Shown here piece by piece: positions 1-12,585 of a stretch of DNA of 54,513 nt. The DNA is from Pseudomonas fluorescens (GTDB lineage Bacteria > Pseudomonadota > Gammaproteobacteria > Pseudomonadales > Pseudomonadaceae). The position numbers were made by a program, and so were the translations under genes. Numbering within the stretch: the stretch's first letter is position 1; each line of letters starts with the position of its first letter. Where the stretch lies: NCBI RefSeq assembly GCF_000967965.1, contig NZ_LACC01000017.1, forward strand, positions 202,794-257,306. The letters are read 5' to 3'. The notes under the pieces are model-generated. The model ran no database searches, was not told the DNA's origin, and was given only the letters and a program-made list of their open reading frames with translations.

Positions 1-92
1 GGCCTGCGCCTTGCCTGGCCCGCTTTAAGGCGACAACGCGGTGGGGAAACTAGTTGAGAACGCCCCCTGATCGCAAGGCTGATTTTTTTTAC

Positions 93-118
93 CAAGGCCC
101 GGTACAATCCGGGCCTTG
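93..118 (+). promoter_or_regulatory. Perfect inverted repeat in the dnaE leader
   Basis: A 10-bp perfect dyad, CAAGGCCCGG (93-102) and CCGGGCCTTG (109-118), has the 6-nt loop TACAAT, which itself resembles a sigma70 -10 box. It lies 29 bp upstream of the dnaE start. It follows a T-rich run (83-90), so it may be the terminator of the upstream gene in the reverse sense, a promoter embedded in a dyad, or an mRNA leader hairpin. Positions 1-92 show no gene I can name; a 3' end of a gene starting before the window is possible but not recognisable. Confidence 0.4.
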
Positions 119-147
119 TTGTCTTCATGTTTATAGACAGGATCACT

Positions 148-3669
<3,522 letters not shown>

Positions 3670-3808
3670 CGGTCAGTGCTATCAGATTGCCCTGACCTTG
3701 ACCTGAATTTTTAATCTCGACCTCAACGCGCCTGTCCCTTAAGGTAGGGCGCGAATAGACAACCGGCCGGCCCAAGAACCCTTGGGACTCGACCCAAGAC
3801 GGACGCCT

Positions 3809-4756
3809 ATGAACCCGAATTTTCTAGATTTCGAACAGCCGATCGCCGACCTGCAAGCCAAGATCGAAGAGTTGCGCTTGGTCGGTAATGACAATTCGCT
3901 GAATATCGGCGATGAGATCTCCCGCCTGCAGGACAAGAGCAAAACGCTGACCGAAGACATCTTCGGCAAGCTGACCAGCTGGCAGATCGCACGTCTGGCG
4001 CGTCACCCGAAACGTCCGTATACCCTGGACTACATCGAACATATTTTCACCGAGTTCGACGAACTGCACGGTGATCGTCACTTCTCGGACGACGCTGCCA
4101 TCGTTGGCGGTATTGCCCGTCTGGACGACAAGCCGGTGATGATCATCGGTCACCAGAAAGGCCGTGAAGTGCGCGAGAAAGTTCGCCGCAACTTCGGCAT
4201 GCCGCGTCCGGAAGGCTACCGCAAGGCTTGCCGCCTGATGGAAATGGCCGAACGTTTCAAAATGCCGATCCTGACCTTCATCGACACTCCGGGCGCTTAC
4301 CCTGGCATCGACGCTGAAGAGCGTAACCAGAGCGAGGCGATCGCCTGGAACCTGCGTGTCATGGCCCGCCTGAAAACCCCAATCATCGCCACCGTGATCG
4401 GTGAGGGTGGTTCCGGTGGTGCGTTGGCGATCGGTGTCTGCGACCAGTTGAACATGCTGCAATACTCGACCTACGCGGTGATTTCGCCGGAAGGTTGCGC
4501 TTCGATTCTGTGGAAAACCGCCGAGAAAGCACCGGATGCCGCAGAAGCGATGGGCATCACCGCCGAGCGCCTCAAAGGCCTGGGCATCGTGGACAAGGTG
4601 ATTGGCGAGCCACTGGGCGGCGCGCACCGCAACCCGGCCGCCGCAGCCGCATCGATCCGCGCCGAGCTGAGCTCGCAACTGGCGATGCTGAAGAAGTTCG
4701 ATAACGACGCGCTGCTCAAGCGCCGCTACGATCGACTGATGAGCTACGGTCTCTAA
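3809..4756 (+). CDS. accA: Acetyl-CoA carboxylase carboxyltransferase subunit alpha
   Basis: Alpha subunit of the carboxyltransferase half of acetyl-CoA carboxylase, which with AccD moves the carboxyl group from carboxy-biotin to acetyl-CoA and makes malonyl-CoA for fatty acid synthesis. It is 315 aa, the usual length. The crotonase-type fold shows FIDTPGAYPG near residue 160 and GEGGSGGALAIG near 205, the family's CoA and oxyanion-hole region. The start is the ATG at 3809 (MNPNFLDFEQPI); a TTG nine codons upstream is in frame but unsupported. The gene is followed by a REP doublet and then tilS. Confidence 0.98.
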   Translation: MNPNFLDFEQPIADLQAKIEELRLVGNDNSLNIGDEISRLQDKSKTLTEDIFGKLTSWQIARLARHPKRPYTLDYIEHIFTEFDELHGDRHFSDDAAIVGGIARLDDKPVMIIGHQKGREVREKVRRNFGMPRPEGYRKACRLMEMAERFKMPILTFIDTPGAYPGIDAEERNQSEAIAWNLRVMARLKTPIIATVIGEGGSGGALAIGVCDQLNMLQYSTYAVISPEGCASILWKTAEKAPDAAEAMGITAERLKGLGIVDKVIGEPLGGAHRNPAAAAASIRAELSSQLAMLKKFDNDALLKRRYDRLMSYGL

Positions 4757-4774
4757 GCCGAACACGCAGTGCCC

Positions 4775-4866
4775 ATGTGGGAGCGAGCCTGCTCGCGAAA
4801 GCGGTATAACAGCCAACGATTGTGTTGAATGTTGAGCCGTCTTCGCGAGCAGGCTCGCTCCCACAT
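4775..4866. repeat. REP doublet (REPIN-like inverted pair)
   Basis: Two copies of the Pseudomonas REP palindrome lie head to head: GTGGGAGCGAGCCTGCTCGC (4777-4796) and its inverse GCGAGCAGGCTCGCTCCCAC (4845-4864). About 44 bp separate them. Each copy is itself a short hairpin. The pair fills the accA-tilS gap and could also act as a transcription barrier. The same consensus recurs in this window at 38076-38164 and, as single or degenerate copies, elsewhere. Confidence 0.85.
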
Positions 4867-4889
4867 TTGATTTGTGCAAGGTGATGGAT

Positions 4890-6218
4890 ATGAGACGGTC
4901 CAATATTGATCTGCCCGCCAGACTCTTGTTGAATCTTGTCTCGTGGCGCAATGCCGCCACTTGGCACATCGCCTTCTCCGGCGGCCTGGACTCCACTGTC
5001 CTGCTGCACCTTCTGGCAACACTCTCCAAAACCGAATCCCTGCCGGCGCTCAACGCCATCCATGTTCATCACGGCCTTCAGGCTGTGGCCGATGCGTGGC
5101 CGGAACATTGTCGTTCCGTGTGCGCTGCGCTGGGCGTTCCGCTGCAAGTGGTTCGTGTGCAGGTGCAACCGGGTGCCAGCCTTGAACGTGCAGCCCGGGA
5201 TGCGCGGTATCACGCCTTCACTGAAGCCCTTCAGGCCAGCGAAGTGCTGCTGACGGCCCAGCACCGCGACGATCAGGCGGAAACCCTGTTGTTTCGTTTG
5301 TTGCGCGGAGCGGGCGTACGCGGATTGTCCGGGATGCCGCGTCAGCGCCCGTTGGGCAAGGGGCATTTGTTGCGGCCATTGCTTGATGTCACGCGGGCTG
5401 AACTGGAGGCTTATGCCAGTGCGCATGGCTTGAGCTGGATCGAAGATCCCTCGAACCAGGATCGGCAGTACTCGCGCAATTACCTGCGGCATCAAGTCTT
5501 GCCCGTACTGGTCCAGCGCTGGCCGCAAGCGGTGGCGACCATGGCCCGCAGTGCGGCGCATCTGACTGAAGCGCAGGGGCTGCTCGAAGAGCTGGCGGAT
5601 ATGGATTTGCGTGAGGCCAGCTCTGCCAGTGAGTTCGACTGGCTGGGCTTGCGATCCCTCGAGCTGGCACCGCTTGCGCAATTGTCTGATGCCCGGCAGC
5701 GCAATGCCTTGAGTCATTGGCTCGAACCGCTGACCCGCCTGCCGGATACTGACCATTGGTCGGGTTGGGATAATCTGCGCGACGCCACCGGCGATGCCTG
5801 CCCGGTATGGCGGTTGGCCGATGGCGAACTGCATCGGGCGGGCGGACGGATCTGGTGGCTGTCCGGCCGCTGGCTGCGGCCACTGCCCGGCGCCGGGGCG
5901 TGGCTGGATCCGGCGTCACCACTGTCTATCCCGGGCAACGGCGTGCTTTCGCTCACCGGGCAAATCCCCGATGGCCCGCTGCATATCCGCTATCGTGAAG
6001 GGGGAGAGGTCATGGCATTGCCAGGCCGCGGCCATCGGGACCTGAAACGTTTGCTCAATGAAAGCGCTGTACCGTCCTTCGTACGCGGCAGATTGCCGCT
6101 GCTCTACAAAGACGGGCAACTGCTGGCGGTAGCGAACCTCAAGGGGCTCGATGGCGGTGCGCCCGGCGACTGGCATTTGCATTGGCAGCCACTGAACGAA
6201 GATCAAGGTTTGAGCTGA
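4890..6218 (+). CDS. tilS: tRNA(Ile)-lysidine synthetase
   Basis: ATP-dependent enzyme that attaches lysine to C34 of the CAU-anticodon tRNA-Ile, switching it from AUG to AUA decoding. It is 442 aa. The N-terminal PP-loop is SGGLDS (about residues 31-36), followed by HHGLQ and the TAQHRDDQAET segment typical of TilS; the C-terminal TilS domains follow (GGEVMALPGRGHRDLKRLLNE near 370). The start ATG at 4890 is preceded by AAGGTGATGG, a plausible ribosome binding site; in-frame TTG 4872 and ATG 4884 are less likely. It is transcribed with accA upstream and pyrG downstream. Confidence 0.95.
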   Translation: MRRSNIDLPARLLLNLVSWRNAATWHIAFSGGLDSTVLLHLLATLSKTESLPALNAIHVHHGLQAVADAWPEHCRSVCAALGVPLQVVRVQVQPGASLERAARDARYHAFTEALQASEVLLTAQHRDDQAETLLFRLLRGAGVRGLSGMPRQRPLGKGHLLRPLLDVTRAELEAYASAHGLSWIEDPSNQDRQYSRNYLRHQVLPVLVQRWPQAVATMARSAAHLTEAQGLLEELADMDLREASSASEFDWLGLRSLELAPLAQLSDARQRNALSHWLEPLTRLPDTDHWSGWDNLRDATGDACPVWRLADGELHRAGGRIWWLSGRWLRPLPGAGAWLDPASPLSIPGNGVLSLTGQIPDGPLHIRYREGGEVMALPGRGHRDLKRLLNESAVPSFVRGRLPLLYKDGQLLAVANLKGLDGGAPGDWHLHWQPLNEDQGLS

Positions 6219-6492
6219 AAGGGGCTTTCCGGTAGACTACGCTCCCTTCTTGATACAACTTCTGTGGATTCGCCTGAATTGCAGGAGTTGCCGATTACCA
6301 AGCAGTCTTTGCTGGGCGATTCCAAAAAATGTGTAGCGAGCAACGAACCGGTGTTTCATTTTCCGGTCTGTCACAACGCGGCGGTTTTTTTGAAAGGTGC
6401 ACTGTGATTAATGCAGGTGATCGGGGGCTTCGGCCTTCCTTCGCTTTCCCCGGCGGCTCGGACCGCTTTAACGCAGACTTCTAGGGTTTTTC

Positions 6493-8124
6493 ATGACGCG
6501 CTACATATTCGTCACGGGCGGTGTTGTTTCTTCATTGGGGAAAGGCATTGCATCGGCATCATTGGCGGCCATCCTGGAGGCGCGGGGACTTAAGGTCACC
6601 ATGCTGAAGCTGGACCCGTACATCAACGTCGACCCGGGCACCATGAGCCCGTTCCAGCACGGTGAAGTGTTCGTCACTCACGACGGCGCCGAGACCGACC
6701 TGGACCTGGGCCACTACGAGCGGTTCATCCGCACGACCATGACCCAGAACAACAACTTCACCACCGGCCGTGTCTACGAACACGTCCTGCGCAAGGAGCG
6801 CCGTGGTGACTACCTGGGCGCAACCATCCAGGTGATCCCGCACATCACCGACGAAATCAAGCGCCGCATCATCAAGGGTGCTGGCGACGCTGACGTGGCA
6901 ATGGTCGAGATCGGCGGCACCGTGGGTGACATCGAGTCGCAACCGTTCCTCGAAGCCATCCGCCAGCTGCGTTTCGAAGTCGGCGCCAAGCGCGCGATGC
7001 TGATGCACCTGACACTGGTGCCGTACATCGCCACTGCCGGCGAAACCAAGACCAAGCCAACCCAGCACTCGGTGAAGGAACTGCGTTCCATCGGCCTGCA
7101 ACCGGACGTGCTGGTCTGCCGCTCCGATCACCCGATCGATATTTCCTCGCGTCGCAAGATCGCGCAGTTCACCAACGTTGAAGAACGTGCGGTGATCGCG
7201 CTGGAAGACGCCGATACCATCTACAAGATCCCGGGCATCCTGCACTCCCAGGGCCTGGACGATTTCGTCGTCGAGCGTTTCGGCCTGCAATGCGGCGGTG
7301 CCGATCTGTCCGAGTGGGAAGCCGTGGTCGACGCCAAGCTCAACCCTGAGCACGAAGTCACCATCGCCATGGTCGGCAAATACATGGAGCTGCTGGACGC
7401 CTACAAGTCGCTGATCGAAGCGATGAGTCACGCCGGCATCAGCAACCGTACCAAGGTCAACCTGCGCTACATCGATTCCGAAGACATCGAGAACCAGGGC
7501 ACCGCGCTGCTGGAAGGCGTCGACGCTATCCTGGTACCAGGCGGCTTCGGTCTGCGTGGTGTTGAAGGCAAGATCACTGCCGTTCAATACGCTCGCGAAA
7601 ACAAGGTTCCGTACCTGGGTATCTGCCTGGGCATGCAAGTGGCCGTTATCGAGTTCGCACGTAACGTGATGGGCTGGAAAGACGCCAACTCCACCGAGTT
7701 CGATCGTGCTAGCGGTCACCCGGTCGTGGGCCTGATCACCGAGTGGGAAGATGCCACCGGCGCAGTCGAAACCCGTACCGAAACCTCCGATCTGGGCGGC
7801 ACCATGCGCCTCGGCGCTCAGGATTGTCTGCTTGAGCCAGGCTCTCTGGTGCACGATTGCTACGCCAAGGACGTGATCGTCGAGCGTCACCGTCATCGCT
7901 ATGAAGTGAACAACAACCTGCTGCCGCAAATCATGGAAGCTGGTTTGAAAATCTCCGGTCGTTCCGGTGATGGCGCACTGGTTGAGGTGGTTGAAGCACC
8001 GGATCATCCATGGTTCGTCGCTTGCCAGTTCCACCCTGAGTTCACCTCGACGCCACGCGACGGTCACCCGCTGTTCAGCGGTTTCGTCAAGGCAGCGTTG
8101 ACTCAACACCAGAAGAAGGCGTAA
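6493..8124 (+). CDS. pyrG: CTP synthase
   Basis: Glutamine-dependent amination of UTP to CTP, the last step of pyrimidine nucleotide synthesis. At 543 aa it is full length. The N-terminal synthetase domain begins MTRYIFVTGGVVSSLGKG with its P-loop-like element. The C-terminal class I glutamine amidotransferase has the nucleophile in LGICLGMQ (about residue 378) and the His-Glu pair in QFHPEF near 515. The upstream gap (6219-6492) is 274 bp; it contains a T-rich stretch (6386-6392) without a convincing hairpin partner. kdsA starts only 5 bp after the stop, indicating co-transcription. Confidence 0.98.
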   Translation: MTRYIFVTGGVVSSLGKGIASASLAAILEARGLKVTMLKLDPYINVDPGTMSPFQHGEVFVTHDGAETDLDLGHYERFIRTTMTQNNNFTTGRVYEHVLRKERRGDYLGATIQVIPHITDEIKRRIIKGAGDADVAMVEIGGTVGDIESQPFLEAIRQLRFEVGAKRAMLMHLTLVPYIATAGETKTKPTQHSVKELRSIGLQPDVLVCRSDHPIDISSRRKIAQFTNVEERAVIALEDADTIYKIPGILHSQGLDDFVVERFGLQCGGADLSEWEAVVDAKLNPEHEVTIAMVGKYMELLDAYKSLIEAMSHAGISNRTKVNLRYIDSEDIENQGTALLEGVDAILVPGGFGLRGVEGKITAVQYARENKVPYLGICLGMQVAVIEFARNVMGWKDANSTEFDRASGHPVVGLITEWEDATGAVETRTETSDLGGTMRLGAQDCLLEPGSLVHDCYAKDVIVERHRHRYEVNNNLLPQIMEAGLKISGRSGDGALVEVVEAPDHPWFVACQFHPEFTSTPRDGHPLFSGFVKAALTQHQKKA

Positions 8125-8129
8125 CTCCG

Positions 8130-8975
8130 ATGGCACAGAAGATCATCCGCGTCGGCGACATCGAGATTGCCAACGACAAGCCCATGGTGCTGTTCGGCGG
8201 CATGAACGTGCTGGAAAGCCGTGACATGGCCATGCAGGTTTGCGAAGAGTATGTGAAGGTCACCGAAAAGCTCGGTATCCCTTACGTGTTCAAGGCCAGT
8301 TTCGACAAGGCCAACCGGTCTTCTGTGACCTCGTATCGTGGTCCTGGCCTGGAAGAAGGCATGCGCATCTTCCAGGACATCAAGCAAGCCTTCGGCGTGC
8401 CGATCATCACCGACGTCCACGAACCTGATCAGGCCGCGGTTGTCGCTGAAGTCTGCGACATCATCCAGTTGCCGGCCTTCCTGTCGCGCCAGACCGACCT
8501 CGTGGTCGCTATGGCAAAGACCGGCGCTGTGATCAACATCAAGAAAGCCCAGTTCCTCGCACCTCATGAAATGAAACACATCCTGAGCAAATGCGTGGAA
8601 GCGGGTAACGATCAGTTGATCCTCTGCGAGCGTGGTTCGAGCTTCGGCTACAACAACCTGGTCGTCGACATGCTCGGCTTCGGCATCATGAAGCAGTTCG
8701 AATACCCGGTGTTCTTCGACGTGACCCACGCGCTGCAAATGCCTGGTGGTCGCTCCGATTCCGCCGGCGGTCGTCGCGCCCAGGTCAGCGATCTGGCGAA
8801 GGCCGGCATGAGTCAGTCGCTGGCCGGCCTGTTCCTGGAAGCCCACCCGGATCCGGACAACGCCAAATGCGACGGTCCTTGCGCCCTGCGCCTGGACAAA
8901 CTGGAGCCATTCCTGGCCCAGCTCAAGGCTTTGGACGAACTGGTGAAGAGTTTTCCGACGGTAGAAACCGCGTAA
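8130..8975 (+). CDS. kdsA: 3-deoxy-8-phosphooctulonate (KDO-8-P) synthase
   Basis: Condenses phosphoenolpyruvate with arabinose 5-phosphate to give KDO-8-phosphate, the precursor of the inner-core sugar of lipopolysaccharide; cytosolic. It is 281 aa, typical. Family signatures include FKASFDKANRSS near 55-65, FLSRQTDL near 115, and the conserved DVTHALQMPGG near 200. It sits 5 bp after pyrG and upstream of eno, the standard Pseudomonas arrangement, which groups CTP supply with KDO supply (CMP-KDO is made from both). Confidence 0.98.
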   Translation: MAQKIIRVGDIEIANDKPMVLFGGMNVLESRDMAMQVCEEYVKVTEKLGIPYVFKASFDKANRSSVTSYRGPGLEEGMRIFQDIKQAFGVPIITDVHEPDQAAVVAEVCDIIQLPAFLSRQTDLVVAMAKTGAVINIKKAQFLAPHEMKHILSKCVEAGNDQLILCERGSSFGYNNLVVDMLGFGIMKQFEYPVFFDVTHALQMPGGRSDSAGGRRAQVSDLAKAGMSQSLAGLFLEAHPDPDNAKCDGPCALRLDKLEPFLAQLKALDELVKSFPTVETA

Positions 8976-9131
8976 TCCTCAATTCTCCGGTAAAGTACCG
9001 CACGATTTAACGCCCAGGCCCTCGGGCCTGAGCCTTGTCGTCTGCAAGACTGCCCGCTGCACCTCACTTGCCGACGATCAAAGATTTCCTACAGCTGCGT
9101 CGTTTTCGTCAACTTTGGAGTGTTTACAACA

Positions 9132-10421
9132 ATGGCTAAAATCGTCGACATCAAAGGTCGTGAAGTTCTCGACTCCCGTGGCAATCCCACCGTGGAAGCG
9201 GACGTGCTTCTCGACAACGGCATCATCGGCAGTGCCTGCGCGCCGTCCGGTGCTTCCACTGGCTCGCGTGAAGCGCTCGAGCTGCGTGATGGCGACAAGA
9301 GCCGTTACCTGGGCAAGGGCGTTCTGAAGGCCGTAGGCAACATCAACGGTCCGATCCGCGACCTGTTGAAAGGCATGGACCCAAGCGACCAGAAAGCGCT
9401 CGATCTGGCAATGATCAAGCTCGACGGTACTGAAAACAAAGGTTCCCTGGGCGCCAACGCGATCCTCGCCGTTTCCCTGGCCGCGGCCAAGGCAGCAGCA
9501 CAGGACCAGGACCTGCCGCTGTACGCTCACATCGCCAACCTGAACGGCACTCCGGGTGTCTACTCGATGCCGGTTCCGATGATGAACATCATCAACGGCG
9601 GCGAGCACGCCGATAACAACGTCGACATCCAGGAATTCATGGTTCAGCCGGTTGGCGCCAAGTCTTTCTCGGAAGGCCTGCGCATGGGCACCGAGATTTT
9701 CCATCACCTCAAAGCTGTGCTGAAGGCCCGTGGCCTGAGTACTGCCGTCGGTGACGAGGGTGGTTTCGCACCGAACCTGGCTTCCAACGAAGACGCTTTG
9801 AAAGTGATCTCCGAAGCCGTGGCCAACGCCGGTTACAAGCTGGGCACCGACGTGACCCTGGCACTGGACTGCGCAGCCAGCGAATTCTACGAAGACGGCA
9901 AGTACAACCTGTCCGGCGAAGGCCAGGTGTTCACCGCTGAAGGTTTCGCTGATTACCTGAAAGGCCTGACCGAGCGTTATCCGATCATCTCCATCGAAGA
10001 TGGCCTGGATGAGTCCGACTGGGCTGGCTGGAAGATCCTCACCGACAAGATCGGCGAGAAGACCCAGCTGGTGGGCGACGACCTGTTCGTCACCAACACC
10101 AAGATCCTGAAAGAAGGCATCGACAAGAAGATCGCCAACTCGATCCTGATCAAGTTCAACCAGATCGGCACCCTGACCGAAACCCTGGAAGCCATCCAGA
10201 TGGCCAAGGCGGCTGGTTACACTGCGGTGATCTCGCACCGCTCCGGCGAAACCGAAGATTCGACCATTGCCGACCTGGCCGTGGGCACCTCGGCTGGCCA
10301 GATCAAGACCGGCTCCCTGTGCCGTTCCGACCGCGTTTCCAAGTACAACCAACTGCTGCGTATCGAAGAGCAGTTGAACGGCAAAGCCAAGTACAACGGT
10401 CGCAGCGAGTTCCGCGGCTAA
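9132..10421 (+). CDS. eno: Enolase (phosphopyruvate hydratase)
   Basis: Interconverts 2-phosphoglycerate and phosphoenolpyruvate in glycolysis and gluconeogenesis; in proteobacteria enolase is also a structural part of the RNA degradosome. It is 429 aa. Motifs: substrate-binding DSRGNPTVEADV at the N terminus, magnesium ligands in ALDCAAS and SIEDGLDESDW, and the catalytic SHRSGETEDSTIADLAV loop near 370. The start is the ATG at 9132 (MAKIVDIKGREV), with TTTGGAGTG upstream as ribosome binding site. The 156 bp upstream gap should hold its own promoter. Confidence 0.98.
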   Translation: MAKIVDIKGREVLDSRGNPTVEADVLLDNGIIGSACAPSGASTGSREALELRDGDKSRYLGKGVLKAVGNINGPIRDLLKGMDPSDQKALDLAMIKLDGTENKGSLGANAILAVSLAAAKAAAQDQDLPLYAHIANLNGTPGVYSMPVPMMNIINGGEHADNNVDIQEFMVQPVGAKSFSEGLRMGTEIFHHLKAVLKARGLSTAVGDEGGFAPNLASNEDALKVISEAVANAGYKLGTDVTLALDCAASEFYEDGKYNLSGEGQVFTAEGFADYLKGLTERYPIISIEDGLDESDWAGWKILTDKIGEKTQLVGDDLFVTNTKILKEGIDKKIANSILIKFNQIGTLTETLEAIQMAKAAGYTAVISHRSGETEDSTIADLAVGTSAGQIKTGSLCRSDRVSKYNQLLRIEEQLNGKAKYNGRSEFRG

Positions 10422-10456
10422 GCAGTACATGGTAAAAAAGACACCGGATTGTGTCG

Positions 10457-10529
10457 AAAAAATCGCTACAGCGACGTTTTTGCCACTAATCTGATGCCTT
10501 ATATGCACAAGCCTGGTTCTTCCAGGCTT
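10457..10529 (+). terminator. Two weak hairpins after eno
   Basis: A short hairpin TCGC-TACA-GCGA (10463-10474) is flanked by an A run and followed by GTTTTT, a weak intrinsic terminator. Downstream, a perfect 8-bp dyad AAGCCTGG/CCAGGCTT (10509-10529) has no following T-tract. Together they probably end most eno transcripts before ftsB. Confidence 0.5.
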
Positions 10530-10592
10530 CGTGCTATCAGAAGCTTCACGTTTTGGCATGGCTGTCTTTTTTCACTGGATACCTGATATTCG

Positions 10593-10871
10593 ATGCGCAG
10601 TCCCAATTGGTTGTTCCTCATCCTGCTTTTGCTGCTGGCTGGCTTGCAGTACCGCCTGTGGGTGGGAAATGGCAGCCTGGCGCAAGTGGCCGAGTTGACT
10701 CAGCAGATTGCCGATCAGCAAGCTGAGAACCAGGCCTTGCTGGAGCGCAACCGGGTGATGGACGCCGAAGTCAGTGAATTGAAAAAGGGCATGGAGACCG
10801 TTGAAGAGCGGGCTCGTCATGAGTTGGGCATGGTCAAGGACGGTGAAACCCTTTACCAGTTGGCCCAATGA
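10593..10871 (+). CDS. ftsB: Cell division protein FtsB
   Basis: Small bitopic divisome protein that links FtsL and FtsQ at the septum. It is 92 aa. It has a short cytoplasmic N terminus, one membrane segment (WLFLILLLLLAGLQYRLWV, about residues 5-23) and a periplasmic leucine-zipper-like coiled coil (about 30-70, rich in Q, L and E). Its last four bases overlap the start of ispD, so the two are translationally coupled, as in other gammaproteobacteria. Confidence 0.95.
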   Translation: MRSPNWLFLILLLLLAGLQYRLWVGNGSLAQVAELTQQIADQQAENQALLERNRVMDAEVSELKKGMETVEERARHELGMVKDGETLYQLAQ

Positions 10872-11575
10872 TTAATTCGTTACCGGCCTTCTGGGCCGTG
10901 ATTCCTGCCGCGGGCGTCGGTGCCCGTATGGCCGCGGACCGTCCCAAGCAATACTTGCAACTGGGCGGGCGCACTATTCTCGAACACAGCCTTGGCTGTT
11001 TCCTTGATCATCCATGCCTGAAAGGCTTGGTGGTCAGTCTTGCTGTTGATGATCCTTATTGGCCGAACCTGGCATGTGCCAGTGATCCGCGTATTGCCCG
11101 GGTCGAGGGTGGTTCCGAACGTTCCGGGTCGGTGCTCAATGCCTTGCTGCACTTGCATGCGCAGGGCGCCGATGATGAGGATTGGGTACTGGTTCACGAT
11201 GCCGCACGGCCGAACCTCAGTCGTGACGATCTGGACAAGCTGCTGGCTGAACTGGCTGACGATCCTGTTGGCGGACTGCTGGCTGTCCCGGCGCGGGATA
11301 CGCTCAAGCGGGTCGATAAACACGGTCGCGTTGTCGAGACTGTGGACCGCAGTGTGATCTGGCAGGCCTACACGCCGCAGATGTTTCGCCTTGGAGCGTT
11401 GCATCGGGCTTTGGCGGACAGTCTGGTGGCGGATGCCGTTGTTACCGACGAAGCTTCGGCCATGGAGTGGGCCGGTTCGGCGCCGCGCCTGATCGAAGGG
11501 CGATCCGACAACCTCAAGGTTACGCGTCCTGAAGACCTTGAGTGGTTGAGACAGCGTTGGGCCAATCGTCACTAG
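10868..11575 (+). CDS. ispD: 2-C-methyl-D-erythritol 4-phosphate cytidylyltransferase
   Basis: Third enzyme of the MEP isoprenoid pathway: couples MEP with CTP to form CDP-methylerythritol. It is 235 aa. The nucleotide-binding start PAAGVGARMAADRPKQYL (about 14-31) and the VHDAARPN motif near 113 are characteristic. It overlaps ftsB by 4 bp. The next pathway enzyme but one, ispF, is about 3 kb downstream, separated by the formaldehyde module. It converges on gfnR, with only 6 bp between stop codons and no obvious terminator. Confidence 0.97.
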   Translation: MINSLPAFWAVIPAAGVGARMAADRPKQYLQLGGRTILEHSLGCFLDHPCLKGLVVSLAVDDPYWPNLACASDPRIARVEGGSERSGSVLNALLHLHAQGADDEDWVLVHDAARPNLSRDDLDKLLAELADDPVGGLLAVPARDTLKRVDKHGRVVETVDRSVIWQAYTPQMFRLGALHRALADSLVADAVVTDEASAMEWAGSAPRLIEGRSDNLKVTRPEDLEWLRQRWANRH

Positions 11576-11581
11576 AGGATC

Positions 11582-12478
11582 TTAAAACCTGTACTCCGGC
11601 CGTTCGGCCAACCCCTCTTTCAAGTAGTCCACCAACTTGCGCACCTTCGGCGACAGATGCCGCTGCTGCGGATACAACGCCCAAACGGCGGTATTCGGCG
11701 GTTGATGCGCCTCCAGCAACGAAATCAACGCGCCGCTATTCAAATGCTCCAGCACGTAATAGTCCGGCAACTGACACAGCCCTACGCCCTGTAGCGCTGC
11801 ATCCAGTACGGCTTGCCCACTGTTGCAACGCCAGTTTCCCTGCACCCTTTGCGAAAATTCCCTCCCGTTCTGTTCCAGTTGCCAGAGGTCGGAGCTGCCG
11901 ATAAGGCAGTTGTGGCGGCTCAGTTCCGACAGGCTGTGCGGGCGACCGTAGCGCTCAAGGTAGGCGGGCGATGCACAGAGAAACATACGCCGCGGTGCGA
12001 GGCGGGTGGCGACCAGCCGTGAATCCTGCAAGCGCCCGAGGCGAATCGCCAGGTCGAGGCCTTCGTGCACCAGGTCAAGCTGGCGATTTGTCAGTTCGAT
12101 GTCGATACGCAGTTGCGGAAACAGCCCCATGAAGCGGGTCACCAGCGGCACGATGAAGCGCTCGCCGTAAGCCACTGCGCAGGTCATGCGCAGCATGCCC
12201 TTGGGTTCGCTGGTCAAGTCACCGACCGCACGCAGCGCTTCTTCGCGACCATCCTGCAAACGCTGGCAATGTTGCAGGAAGGTTTGTCCAGCCTCGGTCA
12301 ACGCGACCCGACGGGTACTGCGGTAGAGCAGACGAGTCTGCAAACGCTCTTCCAGGCGTACGATTTGTCGACTGACGTGTGAGGAAGAAACGCCCAGCCG
12401 TTCCGCAGCAGCAGTGAACTGGCTGCATTCGGCAACGGCGACAAACTCGTCGATCCCTTCCCAGCGATTTTCGGACAT
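11582..12478 (-). CDS. gfnR: LysR-type regulator of formaldehyde detoxification
   Basis: LysR-family transcription regulator, 298 aa: N-terminal winged HTH (about residues 5-65, FTAAAERLGVSSSHVSRQIVRLEE) and a C-terminal substrate-binding domain. It is divergent from adhC-fghA, the same position and orientation as P. aeruginosa GfnR, reported as the activator of glutathione-dependent formaldehyde neutralisation; the name rests on that synteny. The start is the ATG at 12478 rather than the TTG one codon upstream. Activation of adhC by formaldehyde or its glutathione adduct is inferred. Confidence 0.85.
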   Translation of the reverse strand: MSENRWEGIDEFVAVAECSQFTAAAERLGVSSSHVSRQIVRLEERLQTRLLYRSTRRVALTEAGQTFLQHCQRLQDGREEALRAVGDLTSEPKGMLRMTCAVAYGERFIVPLVTRFMGLFPQLRIDIELTNRQLDLVHEGLDLAIRLGRLQDSRLVATRLAPRRMFLCASPAYLERYGRPHSLSELSRHNCLIGSSDLWQLEQNGREFSQRVQGNWRCNSGQAVLDAALQGVGLCQLPDYYVLEHLNSGALISLLEAHQPPNTAVWALYPQQRHLSPKVRKLVDYLKEGLAERPEYRF

Positions 12479-12499
12479 CAATGATTATCCCTGTGCGGC

Positions 12500-12528
12500 A
12501 ATAATATTTTGCATTTGCATCGATTATT
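12500..12528. promoter_or_regulatory. Candidate GfnR operator in the divergent gfnR/adhC gap
   Basis: The 107-bp gap between the divergent genes is AT-rich compared with its surroundings. It holds an inverted pair AATAAT (12500-12505) and ATTATT (12523-12528) around a direct repeat of TTTGCAT. Divergent LysR regulators usually bind such spaced dyads. Assignment by position only. Confidence 0.35.
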
Positions 12529-12585
12529 CATCGTTGAGCCATGTATTACACTCCCTGTCTCGTTTTAATTCACTGGAGAGTCATC

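Noticed and set aside
6219..6492. Possible attenuator in the pyrG leader
   Set aside because: There is a T-run at 6386-6392 but no stable hairpin immediately before it, so pyrimidine-controlled attenuation is not supported.
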